Source: Catonia carolina | Taxonomy: Eukaryota; Arthropoda; Insecta; Hemiptera; Achilidae | DNA: 64,000 bases | NCBI GenBank assembly: GCA_035578175.1 | Contig: JAQMRL010000003.1 | Coordinates: 107,434,969-107,498,968 of the forward strand | Reading direction: 5' to 3' | Shown: positions 11,981 to 23,473 of the stretch, piece after piece | How the letters are laid out: every line of letters starts with the position of its first letter | Numbering within the stretch: position 1 is the first letter of the stretch | Notes under the pieces: generated by a model | Seen by the model: the letters and a program-made list of their open reading frames with translations, nothing else | What the model was told of the DNA's origin: nothing | The model's database searches: none | Position numbers and translations under genes: made by a program

Positions 11981-13009
11981 TGATTGTGATTGCTAATATA
12001 TTTGATTTAAAAATGTATAATATAATTTTGTAATTGTTATTGCTTGTTTTTTAAAAAAATAAAAATAACAAAAAGTGTTTGTCAAGTGATTTGTTTATGT
12101 GAACATTAAGATTTTGGAGTAAAAGTGTCCAGTTTAAGAAAAAATGTCTTGACAACTTTTGTGGAAAATAGTTTTTTCACCTCAAGTCACCATCGTATTC
12201 TTCTTTGAATCATTTAAAAGGTATGAAAGATTTTTAAAAATAATTTCTTCGTCGTTTGTAATTTGTATTTTGTTGAATTTCAGAAATTCCGTTATAATAA
12301 ATATGATTAATATTATGGGTCTCCTACAGAAGAATGAATAATGAAAACTTTCTATGACTTGGCATCTTTGAAAATTGTTTTTGAGTTAGATATTTTATTA
12401 TTAGTCGGTGAAAAAGTCGTTGATGGACCATGTTTTATGCAGGCAAAAATATCCCTGTGTTAGTGTATATATTTTCACACACTCACACTAATATATAATC
12501 TGGTGTAGATGATGTTCTGGTCCTTTCCTTAATAGATTTTTATTGTGAACTGGTACAGGTAGAAAAATAAGAAAAATCTATTAGTATTGGTTATACCCCT
12601 TCCCTTTCTCAATTATCCAGTTCAAACATCATTTTTCATTTCTTTATTTATTCTGTATTTTCATAATTTATATTTTGTACTAATGTATTATGGGGTTGGG
12701 TTTTTGAAAAATTATTATTTTGACGTTTACGGATCATCAGTTTGGTTTTCAGTTCCTTTTCATTTTTGAAATTATATATTATAAGTCCATTTAAATTATA
12801 CTCCAATACATTTTTTTTGGTATTTAAGTCAAGTAATGCGTTTTTTAAGTGAATTCGAGAATTTCGTTAATAAAGATATTCTGGAACTTATTGAAAAAGA
12901 AACAAATATTTCAATTTGTTTGTTTTTTAATTTATTAAAGTCAGATCAAAAGGTTATTCATTATGACCACTTTGGTTTAAGGAACTGTGAAATGTAATGT
13001 GTAATTATT

Positions 13010-13083
13010 TTTTGACCATAGTTGGGAATTGAACCCAGGACTTTCTGTTTTGCTAGTATAGCTCCACACTGCAGAGGTGGTCA
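13010..13083 (-). mobile_element. tRNA-headed SINE fragment
   Basis: GGGAATTGAACCCAGGA is the antisense of a degenerate B box, and CTGCAGAGGTGGTCA at the end is the antisense of the head. Only the tRNA-like part remains. Confidence 0.55.
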
Positions 13084-13410
13084 CAAAAATATTTAGTTTT
13101 GATATTTTGTTTAAACAAATATAAATTAAATTTGAAAATATTTGGAATTGTTTGGTAATAACGTGGATTCTGCAGCTGTGTTTCTTATAATACCTGTATA
13201 AATAGTTTCAAGAATTGACAGCCCTTAATTTACTTAAAATCTTTGTCTTAATTTTGTATTTGTAATCTTAATATAAAATTTATACCAGTGTTATATTTGG
13301 GAACAGGTTACTTTTGTATTTTGTCCACATTATTTTTGAAACAAAAATTTCCTATGGAAAATGTTCTCTTAAAGGTATATTAAAAAAAAATAATGGTATA
13401 AATTATCTCA

Positions 13411-13832
13411 TTGCAATACTGTTACAAATACTTTGAACTTTTTTTTTAAAAAAAGTGGTATTTTTAATGAGAAAGATTACCGACTTTAATTGTTTAATTT
13501 TCCGTAGTCTCTTATGAAAATTGTAGTGAAATTGAATTGTTGGTGATCATTGTCTTTGACTGCAGTTCTCTCAAAATTAATAACCATTTTCTTATTTAAT
13601 ATTATGAACCAAGCAGAATTTTTAAAAATTTATTAGACTTTCTTCTTAAAGTGCACCCAATGCCTAAAATCTCTAAACTAACTCTTAATTAGTACCACAA
13701 TTTGGGGTGGAACAACTTTTGCAATACTGTTACAAATACTTTAAACTTTTTCAAAAATGTGATATTTTTATAGAGAAAGAGTACCGATTTTCATTGTTCA
13801 AGCTGTTTAATTTTCCGGAGCCTACTCTAAGA
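13411..13832 (+). repeat. Direct duplication of a ~110-bp segment (13411-13520 and 13719-13832)
   Basis: Both segments start TTGCAATACTGTTACAAATA and run in parallel through a T-rich/A-rich stretch to GTTTAATTTTCCG. They are about 308 bp apart. The copies differ by small indels and substitutions, so the duplication is not recent. No coding potential. Confidence 0.7.
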
Positions 13833-14000
13833 AGGCTTAAAGTAACTGGTTATTGACATAAAGTGTTTATTCCATTCTATAACAAAGAGGATTTCGATGA
13901 AATACTGTCAGTCTATTACTGTATGATGTCATTCTCTTGTATTATATTTTAATAAATATCTTTCGAACTTTTTAAGTCTGGTAAAAATTTGAGATGTTCA

Positions 14001-14164
14001 TTGCCTCGATGGCACAGTAGTTTGAATGCTACACTGCAAACTGGGAGATCCTGGGTTTGATTCCTGGCCAAGGTCTGGAAAATTATTTTAAGTTCAAACT
14101 CATCGTTCCTTAACCCATAGTAGTCAAAGTTATCAATCTTTTTGTTGATGTAACTTAAGGAAAG
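14001..14164 (+). mobile_element. tRNA-headed SINE
   Basis: The head GCCTCGATGGCACAGTAG resembles an A box, the B box is GGGTTTGATTCCTGG, and the body includes GGTCTGGAAAATT and the TTGTTGATGTAACTT tail region. This is the Gly/Asp-like head family that recurs in the window. Confidence 0.7.
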
Positions 14165-14249
14165 TAGAGTGTAGATTTTACTCTTCTTCAAATAATTAAA
14201 TTTTCCCATATGTTTTCCATCTATTCTTACCCTATATGATTTAGGGTGT

Positions 14250-14946
14250 GTGTTTCGATTTTAATCAAAACCAGTCAACCAGAAATAGTAGTGTATTTGT
14301 GTAATTTTTCACTTTTTTGTGATTTTCTCAAAAACTGCTCCTACATTTTTTTTTTAAATCACCTTATATACTACATTTTTAATGCCCTATAAGGTAGGTT
14401 GAGCGCCATGTCTGCTGAAGTTCGTGAAGGGGCTGTAATCTCATGGTAAAGAATTGTTTGTTTACGATTGCAGCCATAATATGCATTTTATGGCTAAAGT
14501 GTATAATATAATTAAAGTTGTAGGAAATTTAAAAACCTATGACTTTTATTTCAAATGTAATTTTATACAATGCTTAGTTTAGCACCAGTTAGTGATTTTC
14601 TGTATTTTGCTCATCAAAGTCCGTAAAGAATGGGATTTGTCAAGGTTGCTGCCTTAGTTTGCATTTTACGACAAAAGTGTATTAATCAAAGTTATTGGAA
14701 ATAAATAATCTGCAACTTTTATTTCGAGCACTTTTTTCGAGAGCCTAGTTTAGAATCAATTACTGGTTTTTTGTATTTTTAAGTTCTACCTAAGGTTGGT
14801 TTTTATTTGAATCATTCACTTATGATCAAAAGTAAGATGTTTTTAATTTTACGTTGTTTACTAATGGTTGAACATAGGTCATATTATTTTTCATTGACTT
14901 ACATTGGTAAGAGAACGTCGTGTGAGTGTTATACACTAGATTTTTC
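14250..14946 (+). repeat. Family-A interspersed repeat, copy 1 (5' incomplete)
   Basis: Diagnostic blocks appear in family order: AAAACCAGTCAACCAGAAAT, TGATTTTCTCAAAAACTGCT, GCCATGTCTGCTGAAGTTC, ATGCATTTTATGGCTAAAGT, GCATTTTACGACAAAAGTGT, GAACGTCGTGTGAGTG. The copy ends with the family's 3' hairpin. No ORF; class unknown. Confidence 0.8.
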
Positions 14947-15040
14947 TTCTGATAATTTAGAACCAGTTCTGTGTAAACACGTAAGAAAGAATTTTGATTG
15001 AACTCTGTGTATTATTGGATATGTTCATTACATTAAAAAT

Positions 15041-15576
15041 GAAAGTATTGTTTTCATGTTGATTTTTTGAAATCGAGTTTTCACCAGATCTACACGTTTT
15101 CAGATCTCCTGAAACCAAAAAAACATGTTTTAGCGATTGGTCTGTGTGTGTGTGTGTGCACGCGCGCATGTGCGTGCGTGTGAACAGAATATTTCAAAAA
15201 TGGAACATTGTACGAACTTGAAACTTAAGTTAAATACCACTAGAGGACCCGGCACGAACATTTTATCAAAATCAGTCAATTGGAAGTAGTAGTTTATTCA
15301 TGTAATTTTTCACTTTATTATGATTTCCTCAAAAATGGCTCCTACAACTTTTATTTGAAGCATTTTTCGCTACAGAGCCTAGTTTAGTGTGCAAAAGTGA
15401 TTTTCTGTATTGTTTAGCCAAACTAAGGTTGGTTTTCATTTTGCATCATTCACTCATGATTAGAATTAGGTTATATATTTTCGAGGTTAGTTTTTTGTTT
15501 ATTACTAATGTTAGGTTATATTGGTCTATTTGCATTGACAGGAGAAAGTCATGTGAGTGTTTCACACCAGATTTTT
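15041..15576 (+). repeat. Family-A repeat, copy 2 (internal deletion)
   Basis: It begins GAAAGTATTGTTTTCATG, has the ATCGAGTTTTCACC block and a GT/GC microsatellite, then jumps from AAAAATGGCTCCTAC straight to ACTTTTATTTGAAGCATTTT, missing about 350 bp of the family body. It ends GTGAGTGTTTCACACCAGAT. It lies head-to-tail after copy 1. Confidence 0.8.
15135..15182. repeat. GT/GC dinucleotide microsatellite
   Basis: Alternating purine-pyrimidine (TG)n followed by CG/CA/TG units, inside a family-A copy at the site where other copies also carry GTGT runs. Confidence 0.85.
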
Positions 15577-15993
15577 AATGATGTGCATTCTAACTGCTGT
15601 CTGTTTCTTAATGCAATCATAAAGAAATTGTTACTTTTATTTATTTATTCACTTTTTTATTACTTATTATTTACTTAAAATTTTTACTTCTAACTATTTG
15701 TTATTTTGTCTACTTTCTGAATTAATTGCATGGAACATTTGAAATAATTATATATGAATGGGTTCACTGTGCAGATTATTACGAAACTGCCACATAATCA
15801 GATAACTTCAAAAACTTGAAAAAACTTATAAAATATATAAATAAATAAATTCTTTATTTCATACATTAAAAATAAATATGGATTGTTAAATTTTTTACTC
15901 AAACAAAATTAATCAAACATTAACTAAATTTTTTTTACGTATAATTTTTTGTTGTGTATTTACTTTTCTTATTCATTTACTATAAAAACAATT

Positions 15994-16198
15994 GGCCGGC
16001 CGCATTGGCGCAGTTGGTAACGTGCTCGCCTCTCACCATGCGGTCCTGGGTTCGAATCCCACTCAGGCATGGCATATTTTCATACGTTACAAAAATTCAT
16101 TTCATCCTCATTACACACAGTTACACCCCAACGTCGTCGCTAATGACCACAGCAGTTGATGCGACGTTAAATAAAAAAAAAAAAAAATAAAAAAAAAA
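15994..16198 (+). mobile_element. Near-complete tRNA-derived SINE with target duplication
   Basis: The head GCATTGGCGCAGTTGGTAAC contains a good A box (TGGCGCAGTTGG), and the B box is GGTTCGAATCCC. The body has ACGTTACAAAAATTCATTTC and the tail GATGCGACGTTAAAT runs into poly(A). The 5' flank and 3' flank both carry AAAAACAATTG, a target duplication of about 11 bp. It looks young. The polymerase III boxes make it resemble a tRNA gene, but the anticodon arm is not foldable as a functional tRNA and the element is repeated. Confidence 0.85.
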
Positions 16199-16355
16199 CA
16201 ATTGTTGGCTTAAATATTCTTATGAATACTTTTTAATCTATTACATTATTTTGTATTACATGGAAGTAAAATGTATTTTTTACATTTTTTTAAAAGTTTA
16301 CATCCTATTGCTTAATGTCCTTTTCTGTTTAAATTTGAATAAGTAGAACATATGA

Positions 16356-16540
16356 GGTTGGCCGCCTTGGTGAGTGGTTAGTGCATTAGTCTACCACACG
16401 GAGGTCCCAGGTTTGATTCCCAGCCAGGGTATGGAAATTTTTATAAGTCAAAACCCACAGTTACAGTCACATAATCAAACGTAGTCACTAATGACCAAAC
16501 AGTTGATGTGAATTTAAATAAATAAATAAATAAATTTTTA
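16356..16540 (+). mobile_element. tRNA-derived SINE, second head type
   Basis: The head GCCGCCTTGGTGAGTGGTTA, B box GGTTTGATTCCC, body CCAGGGTATGGAAATTTTTA and ACTAATGACC, and tail of AAAT units. ATATGAG occurs at both flanks as a probable short target duplication. Confidence 0.8.
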
Positions 16541-16647
16541 AAAAATATGAGAGTGTTAACCCTTTCAGTGCCAAAACAATATTTAAAAGTTTGATTAAAG
16601 CCATTTAATTTGAATAAGACTGTACAAAAAGTGCCAGATGTTATTTT

Positions 16648-16829
16648 GCTGGCCGCATTGGCGTAGTTGGTAACATGCTCGTCTCTCATCATGCGGTCTT
16701 GGGTTCGAATCCCATTCAGGCACGGTGTATTTTCATACGTTACAAAAATCATTTCATCCTTCATCGTCTGCATTAGCAGTAATTGCTGAACAGTCGGACG
16801 TTAAACCAAAAAAAAAAAATAAATAAAGA
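16648..16829 (+). mobile_element. tRNA-derived SINE inserted in family-D copy 1
   Basis: Same family as 15994-16198 (GGCCGCATTGGCGTAGTTGG, GGTTCGAATCCC, TTTTCATACGTTACAAAAAT) but with a different tail: CATTAGCAGTAATTGCTGAA and CAGTCGGACGTTAAACC. TTATTTG-like sequence borders both ends. Copies 34928 and 60772 lack it, so it is younger than the MITE. Confidence 0.85.
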
Positions 16830-16975
16830 CATTATTTGACAAACTTGTAGGCATAAGCCTGCCATTGCCAACCAAACTTTCAACGTTACAGAAAACTAAA
16901 ATTTCCTGTTATTAACTTTTATTATGTTTATTAAAAAAAGAAATCGTTCTAACACTAAAACTATTCAAAATAGTT

Positions 16976-17150
16976 TTTAGTTTATTTAAAGTCACATCGA
17001 CAGCTTGGTCATTAGCAACTAGGCTACTGTGGGTTTTGGTACCTAACGGTGGTTTTAATGTGTTAAAATTTCCAGACCCTAACTGGGAATCGAACCCGGG
17101 ATTTTTTGCTTTGCAGGCTAGCGCGCTAGTTACTACACCACGGAGGCAGT
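16976..17150 (-). mobile_element. Hitchhiking SINE inside family-D MITE copy 1
   Basis: Antisense SINE: head complement CCACGGAGGC, B-box complement GGGAATCGAACCC, body ACTGTGGGTTTTGGTACC and tail complement TTTATTTAAAGTCACATCGA. Flanking sequence on each side contains the TATTTTGA-type duplication. It occupies the same internal site in every family-D copy in the window. Confidence 0.85.
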
Positions 17151-17613
17151 TTCAAAATACATTACTCCATTAATTTTTTTTTAAAAGGTTTTTTTAAATG
17201 TTTGGTTATCTGGATGTTGGCATTTCATGCATAACCTACGGGCGTCCGGTAAACTGGATGTTGTCACTACGTAACATATATCGAAGTCCTGTTTTCCAGA
17301 CGTTAGTACTAAAAGGGTTAACGATGTCAGGTTAAAACGCAATTCATTATCTCAAGATAAGGTTTCTCCCGATGTCAATGATGATATTGCTTACTGCCAA
17401 TTTTTGTGTTAATGACAATTTTCATTTACGAATGTGTCTTTATATTGGATCCTATAAAATTAATCCGAATGTAAAAATACTCTAAATTTTCACTAACCCT
17501 CTATAGTTGCTATCAATATTTGTCTCTTCTGTGTTTTTATTTTTCTTAACGTTATCAGCAGAATATATAAAATATTCTATGCAGGTGTTTTCAACAGCCA
17601 TATTATATTTATA

Positions 17614-18240
17614 CAGTAGAGCGCCAGTTATCTGAACTAATTGGGACCAGAGCGGTTCTGATAATCAAACAGTTCGGATAATCAAATACGCTAAATACTG
17701 TCATTTGATAACACTGTACCGTAACAATGTGATATAAGCTAACTGTTTTAATAGGTTAATAAAAGCTAACATTAACCATATTTTATTTTTAAACGCCAAT
17801 TTATTGCATTTAACGCAAATGTAGAAAGAGTACTAAAGATTTATTAAAACAAACGGAAAAATACAGAATTTTTCAAAACCGAAAAAGTTAGCAAACCAAA
17901 CTACGGTTCGATCCCCGGCCAGGGTCTGGAAATTTTCATAAGTTTAAATCCACCGTTACATCTTCCACAATAATCGATAATGACTGAGCTGTTGATCCGA
18001 TTTTAAATAAAGTAAAAAAAAATACGGTGAAATCCATTAGGAGTTATTTGTTAATGTGTGTTAACAAATATTTCCTGACGGATTTCTCCATAAACTAAAT
18101 TTAGGCTGTTTTTCGTAACAAAGCATTACTGTTTTTAAGGCAGAGAACTCCTCTGCTTGAGTAAATATTTATTTTTTCCATCGACAGTGGTTCTGATAAT
18201 TGACGGTTTGGATGACTGACGTTCAGAATCGACGCTCCTA
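17614..18240 (+). mobile_element. pogo/Tigger-like MITE with SINE insertion
   Basis: The left end CAGTAGAGCGCCAGTTATCT followed by GAACTAATTGGGACCAGAGC and GTTCGGATAATCAAA is characteristic of pogo/Tigger-type ends. The right end TGACGTTCAGAATCGACGCT is a decayed complement. TA precedes the left end. A 5'-truncated SINE (17898-18021) lies inside. No transposase. Confidence 0.7.
17898..18021 (+). mobile_element. 5'-truncated SINE inside the pogo-like MITE
   Basis: Begins at the B box GGTTCGATCCCCGGCC, continues GGGTCTGGAAATTTTCATAA and GCTGTTGATCCGATTTTAAA, then an A-rich tail. The tRNA head is mostly missing. Confidence 0.75.
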
Positions 18241-18246
18241 TGTAAT

Positions 18247-18556
18247 TAAAATATGTAGTTTAAACCATTAGTAATATGGTAAAACGTTAACCTTACCAAG
18301 GTTTTTATATCGCTTACATGTGTTTCATACACATTTTTAGTACTATATTTTCAAATCAATGAAGAAGATTCAAAATTTAAAAACTGTTCCAATCACTATT
18401 CTTTATCTGCCATAGTAGGAGTAGGAAGTTTTAAATTTGTACCCTTCATAGATTTGAAAATGTAGTACTGAAGATGTGTATGAAATAAACGAAAGTTTTC
18501 AAAATGCATTGGTTAGTATTTACTGATTTACCAAATTACTGATAGTTTAAATTATA
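18247..18556. mobile_element. Foldback element with ~110-bp inverted arms
   Basis: The left arm (about 18247-18363) includes TAGTTTAAACCATTAGTAAT and TTTCATACACAT. The right arm (about 18447-18556) is its complement, with ATGTGTATGAAAT and ACTGATAGTTTAAA. AT-rich, non-coding, directly next to the pogo-like MITE. Confidence 0.7.
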
Positions 18557-19789
18557 TATTTTAATTAAAAATATAAAACAATGTTTTACGTACAAGTGGC
18601 CTAAGAAACAACTTCTTCAGGGAAGATTTTAATAAAATTAATTCCATTTTTTATATATTATGTACTCTTATTTTATGTACTTGTGATAATGATGTATCTG
18701 CCTAAACATGTATGGGTAGGAAAATAAAAAAATTGACAAAAGAAAAGTTATAGCAGCTATAAAAGGTTAGTAAAAATTTATGGTATGTTTTCATTATTTT
18801 TAGGTCTTCTGTTTTGTCTTATTGTTCTATTACATGCCAAACTTTTTGGTTGCATTTTGTGCTGAAAATTGTTCCTTTCTGTTAAACAAAATGTTTGTAT
18901 TAGCCCTTCCTGTCAATCTTAATTGGGAATATATATTAACGATATATTTACAATAAAAATCAGTGTTTGAGGATCTATGGGTTCATTAAATATAATTTGG
19001 TCATGGATGATTTAATTGAATTGTACATCTTGATATTTGTGTTGTTTATGGATGAACAAATGAAAATGGTTTTCTTCAGAGTATTGTTCTTAATGTTTTT
19101 TTTGTGTTGTCATGATTACTTGCAATTTCTGTAATTAGGCCTGTTTTTATTATTATTTTAATCTTTAATTAATTCCTCTCTTTTATTTAAATAAACAAAA
19201 CTAATCATAATTATTGTTTTATTTTTAAAAGATATCAAAATGTATTTTTAATTATGGTATTGTTTTACAGTTTGTATTTTGTTTATTTTTTTATTTTCAA
19301 TAAATTACAGTGTTGTAGTTTTGTGGTGATTTTGTACAGGAAATATTCGTTGTATTTATATTTTTTGTTGTTTTAATGTGTTAAAACACATAAAAATGTT
19401 TAAATGTTTCTTTTTCCTTAATTAATGTCAAATTATAAACAGCCATGTTAAAATTACATTATGTTATTGGTTTTTATGTGCAGATTTATTTGAAAATAAA
19501 ATTTTTAATTTATTTATTCTATTTCGGTGATTGTATGGTATTATTTTTCCAATATGATTTTATTTGACCCAAGCGTTAAAGAATTGAAATTACAAAAAAT
19601 TGACATTTTTTTGTCTAAAAGTTAAAATGTGAGTAGCCTCTCACGTTATTACAAATGTACTACCACTGTATTTTGTAATTTTTTTTTATAAAAACTCCCA
19701 AAAGTTAGTATTGCTAAGTACAAATACTAGGGTTTTAAAAATTGTTCTCATTTAAGGAAAATCTATTCTGTTCTTTTTTTTTATGAGAG

Positions 19790-20345
19790 GAAGCCGAATT
19801 TACCAGTACCCAGGTATGTCTTTACCTGGGGGTATGCGGAGCTCTGCCAAAGGCAACTATCTGCCAAAACCTCTCGGTTCCTTTCTACCTCATGCCAATT
19901 TGCTCCAGGATCACCGTTAGCCATAACTTCACAGCAAGCTAAATCTTTAATAGCTGGATAACTTTATCTTAGTGATTTCTCTTCTAATCACCCATTTTCC
20001 TCCTTTTTGAGTGATTTCTTTTGGGACTAACGCAGCTGGGCTTCTCTGCTCTTCATTACCTTCTGGATGATTTTTTCAGTGGCCTTCCTGCTTTCTTCTT
20101 CTGCAATCATAAAATCACAGAGATTTTCTGGAGAAATCTTCAACCCAAGCTTGGTCCCCAGAACCTCCCTCTCTGGTATCCATCTTCTACAGTTGAAAAT
20201 CATATGTACTACGCTGTCCTCTTCCACCTCACAATCCAGACAGCTTGCTTCATCTGATCTTCTGAACCGGTGGAGATACGCCCAAAAGCAACCATGTCTC
20301 GTCAATGCCTGCATAAGGTAATAATAAACCTCGCCGTACCCCCAA
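19790..20345 (-). pseudogene. R1-clade LINE 3' end (zinc-knuckle C-terminus)
   Basis: The minus-strand frame reads LTRHGCFWAYLHRFRRSDEA, then CLDCEVEEDSVVHMIFNCRR and W, REVLGTKLGLKISPENLCDF, and finally RKATEKIIQKVMKSREAQLR before a stop at about 20027. The order G-H-G-C-F-x-x-Y-L-H-x-F, C-x2-C-(8)-H-x4-C and the I-x-x-I-M-x-x-x-E end is the R1/LOA-type LINE C-terminus with its CCHC zinc knuckle. About 95 codons remain open. 19790-20020 is its probable 3' UTR. 5'-truncated. Confidence 0.8.
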
Positions 20346-20634
20346 CTCAGCCATTTTTTTACATCGGAATTAATCTATTCTGTTGTGACCAAATATATTT
20401 TTTTACTTAATCGTTAATAAATTGGCCCGGTAGGTATGGCTGGAGCTTCAAATTTATAGATGCCAGGGGAATGTAAGAAATCATAATTTTATAATAATTA
20501 TTGGAACCTGATATTTTGGATTGTCAAAAGTGAAAACAATTTAAAAAATACGATTTAGGTTTGCTTAGGATAATTTTGTGTGTTCAATACGTCCAGCTAG
20601 TTTGTTTGTTGTGAGTAAATTTGATGCTGTCATG

Positions 20635-21024
20635 TCAGGGCAGTCTGGTAAAATGGATAAAGTTAAATGATAAGGGCTGATGATTGTCTCCGGGGTTATT
20701 TAAGTATCCAGGGTTAATTATGGTAAAGAAAGCATTGAGTAGTCCCAACTGAGGGTTGATTGCTGGCATTTTGTATACCTTGAAATCTTGTAAGAGTTGG
20801 CCTGTGTAATAAAACTTTCCTGAATGGTGCTTATTAAATAATGTATCAACTGTAGCAAGCCTGAGGGCTTCATAATGCGTTACATTTTTTTTTTTTTTTT
20901 TTTTGGCCCAGTTGCTTATAAAACTCTTTTCACTCCATCCATTTATTTTCAAGGTTTTAATTAGAGAAACAATCAACTGAACTTCTTTTAAACTAGCACG
21001 TTGAAATTCTGTAAAATTAGACAT
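20635..21024 (-). other. 129-codon open frame of unknown meaning
   Basis: The longest open frame in the window. It runs through a poly(T) tract that gives a lysine run in the middle. I see no domain, signal peptide or family motif. It is flanked by AT-rich intron, has no visible promoter context and may be decayed repeat sequence or chance. Confidence 0.15.
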
Positions 21025-21682
21025 AAAATCCAGCCTTCATAGTTTGAAGGCTAGTTTGAAGGCGCAAAAAAAAAATTCTACATTCCTTATAATAGGTTTA
21101 CTTACATTTTTTGGGTGTTCATTTAAAACCTGGTCATTCTACTTTTTGTGTTGTTATTGTAGCTTTATCCCAAAAATTCCAAATTCAAAAAATTACCCTT
21201 ATCAAATTATGTACCTTATTTATGAATGAATGTAACAAGTTATTTATTTGCATTTGAAACAAAAAAATATTCCACTTCGTATTGGAAATTTTTTGAGTAA
21301 GATTACATTTAGTGATATTTTAGGGAAGCCTATTGTCGTCTGTTTATAAATTTGCGGGTGGCATGTTTAGGGTTTTTTTAATGTATTATTTGGAACTGTT
21401 TGGCAATATATTTCTACTCTTATGGTGTAGATTAGATTCAACATCCATTTCTTAATACGTCTGCCTCAACTTCTATATCCTTTTGGTTTATATAGACATG
21501 TTCTTTCAGGAAGATAGCTGGTGAACACACACTACATATGCTCACTTCATCTAGCATTAACGGAAATTAAAGATTTGAAGAGAAGCAGTTAAAATTCTTC
21601 CTAAATCTGTGCACCAGACTGTTGGGAAATAATTATCAGGAGTCCCTAGTTCAATTACTGTTACTATTAGAAACTTAACTGA

Positions 21683-22575
21683 CTGTTTTGATTTTCTCAA
21701 AAATGGCTCCTACGATTTTTTAAAATCACCTTATTTACTACATTTTTTATGCTGTACAAGATAGGGTAGTAGGCGCCAGATCTGCTAAAATTCTTGGGGA
21801 GGCTGTATTCTCGTAAAAAAATTGTTGTTTTAAGATTGTGGCTTTAATATGCATTTTATTGCAAAACATATATGATATATAATGAACAGCCAAAAACAAA
21901 ACAAATTAAATATAACACTCACCTCAGAGTATTACATTTATTCTAGATCTTTTGTCTCTCTCGGAGACATCATCAGGATTAAAATACACACACTAAACAC
22001 ACATAACATAAAACATTAAACGAATTATGGTCGAAGACCACGTCAATTATTTTCTATTAACCGTGTCACGTGCGGTTATTCGGCCAAATCATTTATTGCA
22101 AAAATGTATAAAATAAAAGGTCTAGAGAATTTAAAATCATACAAATTTTATTCCAAACATGTTTTTGTATAACGCTCAGTTTAGCAATAATTTGCAATTT
22201 TCTGTTTCTTTTCTTTATAAAAACGTGTAGAAAAATCGATTTTTAAAGATTACAGCCTTAGTATGCATTTTACGACAAAATTGTAGGCCTATATATCAAA
22301 TTTATAGCAAATTAAAAGATCAACAACTTTTCTTTAAACGATTTTTTTCTACAGAGCCTAGTTTAGTGTGAAAGAGTGATTTTCTGTATTTTTAAGCCAA
22401 ACTGGGGTTGATTTTCATTTTGCATCATTCACTCATGTTTAAAATAAAATTATGTTTTTTGAGGTTATTTTTTTTGTTTATTTTTAATGTTTTATTGCTA
22501 ACGTTAGATTATATTGATCATTATTTGAATTGGCAAGAGAAAGTCCTGTGAGTGTTTCACACCAGATTATTTTTG
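21683..22575 (+). repeat. Family-A repeat, copy 3 (interrupted)
   Basis: Runs from TTTTCTCAAAAATGGCTCCT through GCCAGATCTGCTAAAATTC, TATGCATTTTACGACAAAA and GGCAAGAGAAAGTC to the hairpin GTGAGTGTTTCACAC. A 224-bp foreign insert splits it at 21867-22090. Confidence 0.85.
21867..22090 (-). mobile_element. Retroposed insert in family-A copy 3, with 13-14 bp target duplication
   Basis: ATTTTATTGCAAAA (21853-21866) before and ATTTATTGCAAAA (22091-22103) after the insert form the duplication. On the minus strand it reads through GATGATGTCTCCGAGAGAGA, a kind of 3' end seen in Penelope-like and other retroelements. Class assignment is tentative; the insertion itself is clear. Confidence 0.65.
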
Positions 22576-23473
22576 TGTTTGTAAAACCAAAGGCAATATT
22601 TTTATTAGCTCGGTTGTAGGTGATGTATTTTTCTCTTTATTTTCATACTATCAATTAATAATGCTTGTGTTTGTTATCGATTGGTTTTTTATATCATTTC
22701 TGATTCCAAAAAGAAAACATTAAGTGCAATTTCAGTAATCATGGTTTAAAAGTAATTTAAGCTGACTGAATCAAATATGTGTTAATTTTAATGTGGTCCA
22801 ACATCTAAGGAATAAATTAACATATATACTAATTTAAGTATACTATTTAAGTTGAAAATACCTATGCAATTGTGTTTGTATATAAATTTACATAATCTAT
22901 TTGGTAATTTTTCTTTGTTTTACATTAATAATGATTATAAAATTTTTGGATAATGTATTTGTTGTATATTTTAAATGTTTAGCATCTTTTCATTTTATTT
23001 TACGGTTTTATTGCAGTTACCTTAATATATGTATTAAAATTATTTTTTTTTAATGAAGTGTATTGTAGACGTTGCTGTTTTAATTAATTGAATGGCATTG
23101 ATTCAAAATACAGTGTTTAAGACATTTAAAAATTCTAGATAACTGGAAAATATAGATGTGGCCATATAAGTACTTAAAAACATTTTTCACGTAAGAGACG
23201 TTCTTAAAAAGAAAATGGTTTTTAATGAAATAACTTTACATAATTCATAAAAATTATGTTTGTGTAATAACTTGTATCACCATGAATATTGGAGTGTGTA
23301 ATGTGTATACATGTATATGAAAAATCCATAGTTTAAAGTAAAACAACATAATTATGTACCTACATAAGTACACTTATTTATCTTTATCCTTATTAACTGC
23401 ATCCAGGAGACTTCAAAAATAAAGTATAGAGAGTAAAGGAGTATATGTGAGTAAAGGAAAGTATAGTATCTTA

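Larger units (their letters stand above)
16556..17321 (+). mobile_element. piggyBac-like TTAA MITE (family D copy 1) with two SINEs inside
   Basis: The outer ends are TTAACCCTTTCAGTGCC (16556) and AGTACTAAAAGGGTTAA (ending 17321), giving inverted ends with a TTAA target, the hallmark of piggyBac elements. The right subterminal part carries TCCGGTAAACTGGATGTTG and GGTTATCTGGATGTTGGC. It has one antisense SINE shared with all family-D copies (about 16978-17150) and a private sense SINE (16648-16829). No transposase remains. Confidence 0.85.

Noticed and set aside
15994..16080. Possible tRNA genes at the many A-box/B-box heads (also 16356, 33041, 60956, 63791)
   Set aside because: Each is followed by a shared SINE body and A-rich tail, several have target duplications, and the tRNA cloverleaf is incomplete.
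16441..16773. 110-codon antisense frame
   Set aside because: It runs through two SINEs and the MITE end, so the translation is of repeat DNA.
20635..21024. 129-codon open frame as a real gene
   Set aside because: It crosses a poly(T) tract, shows no domain or splice context, and lies within AT-rich intron. Kept only as a low-confidence feature.
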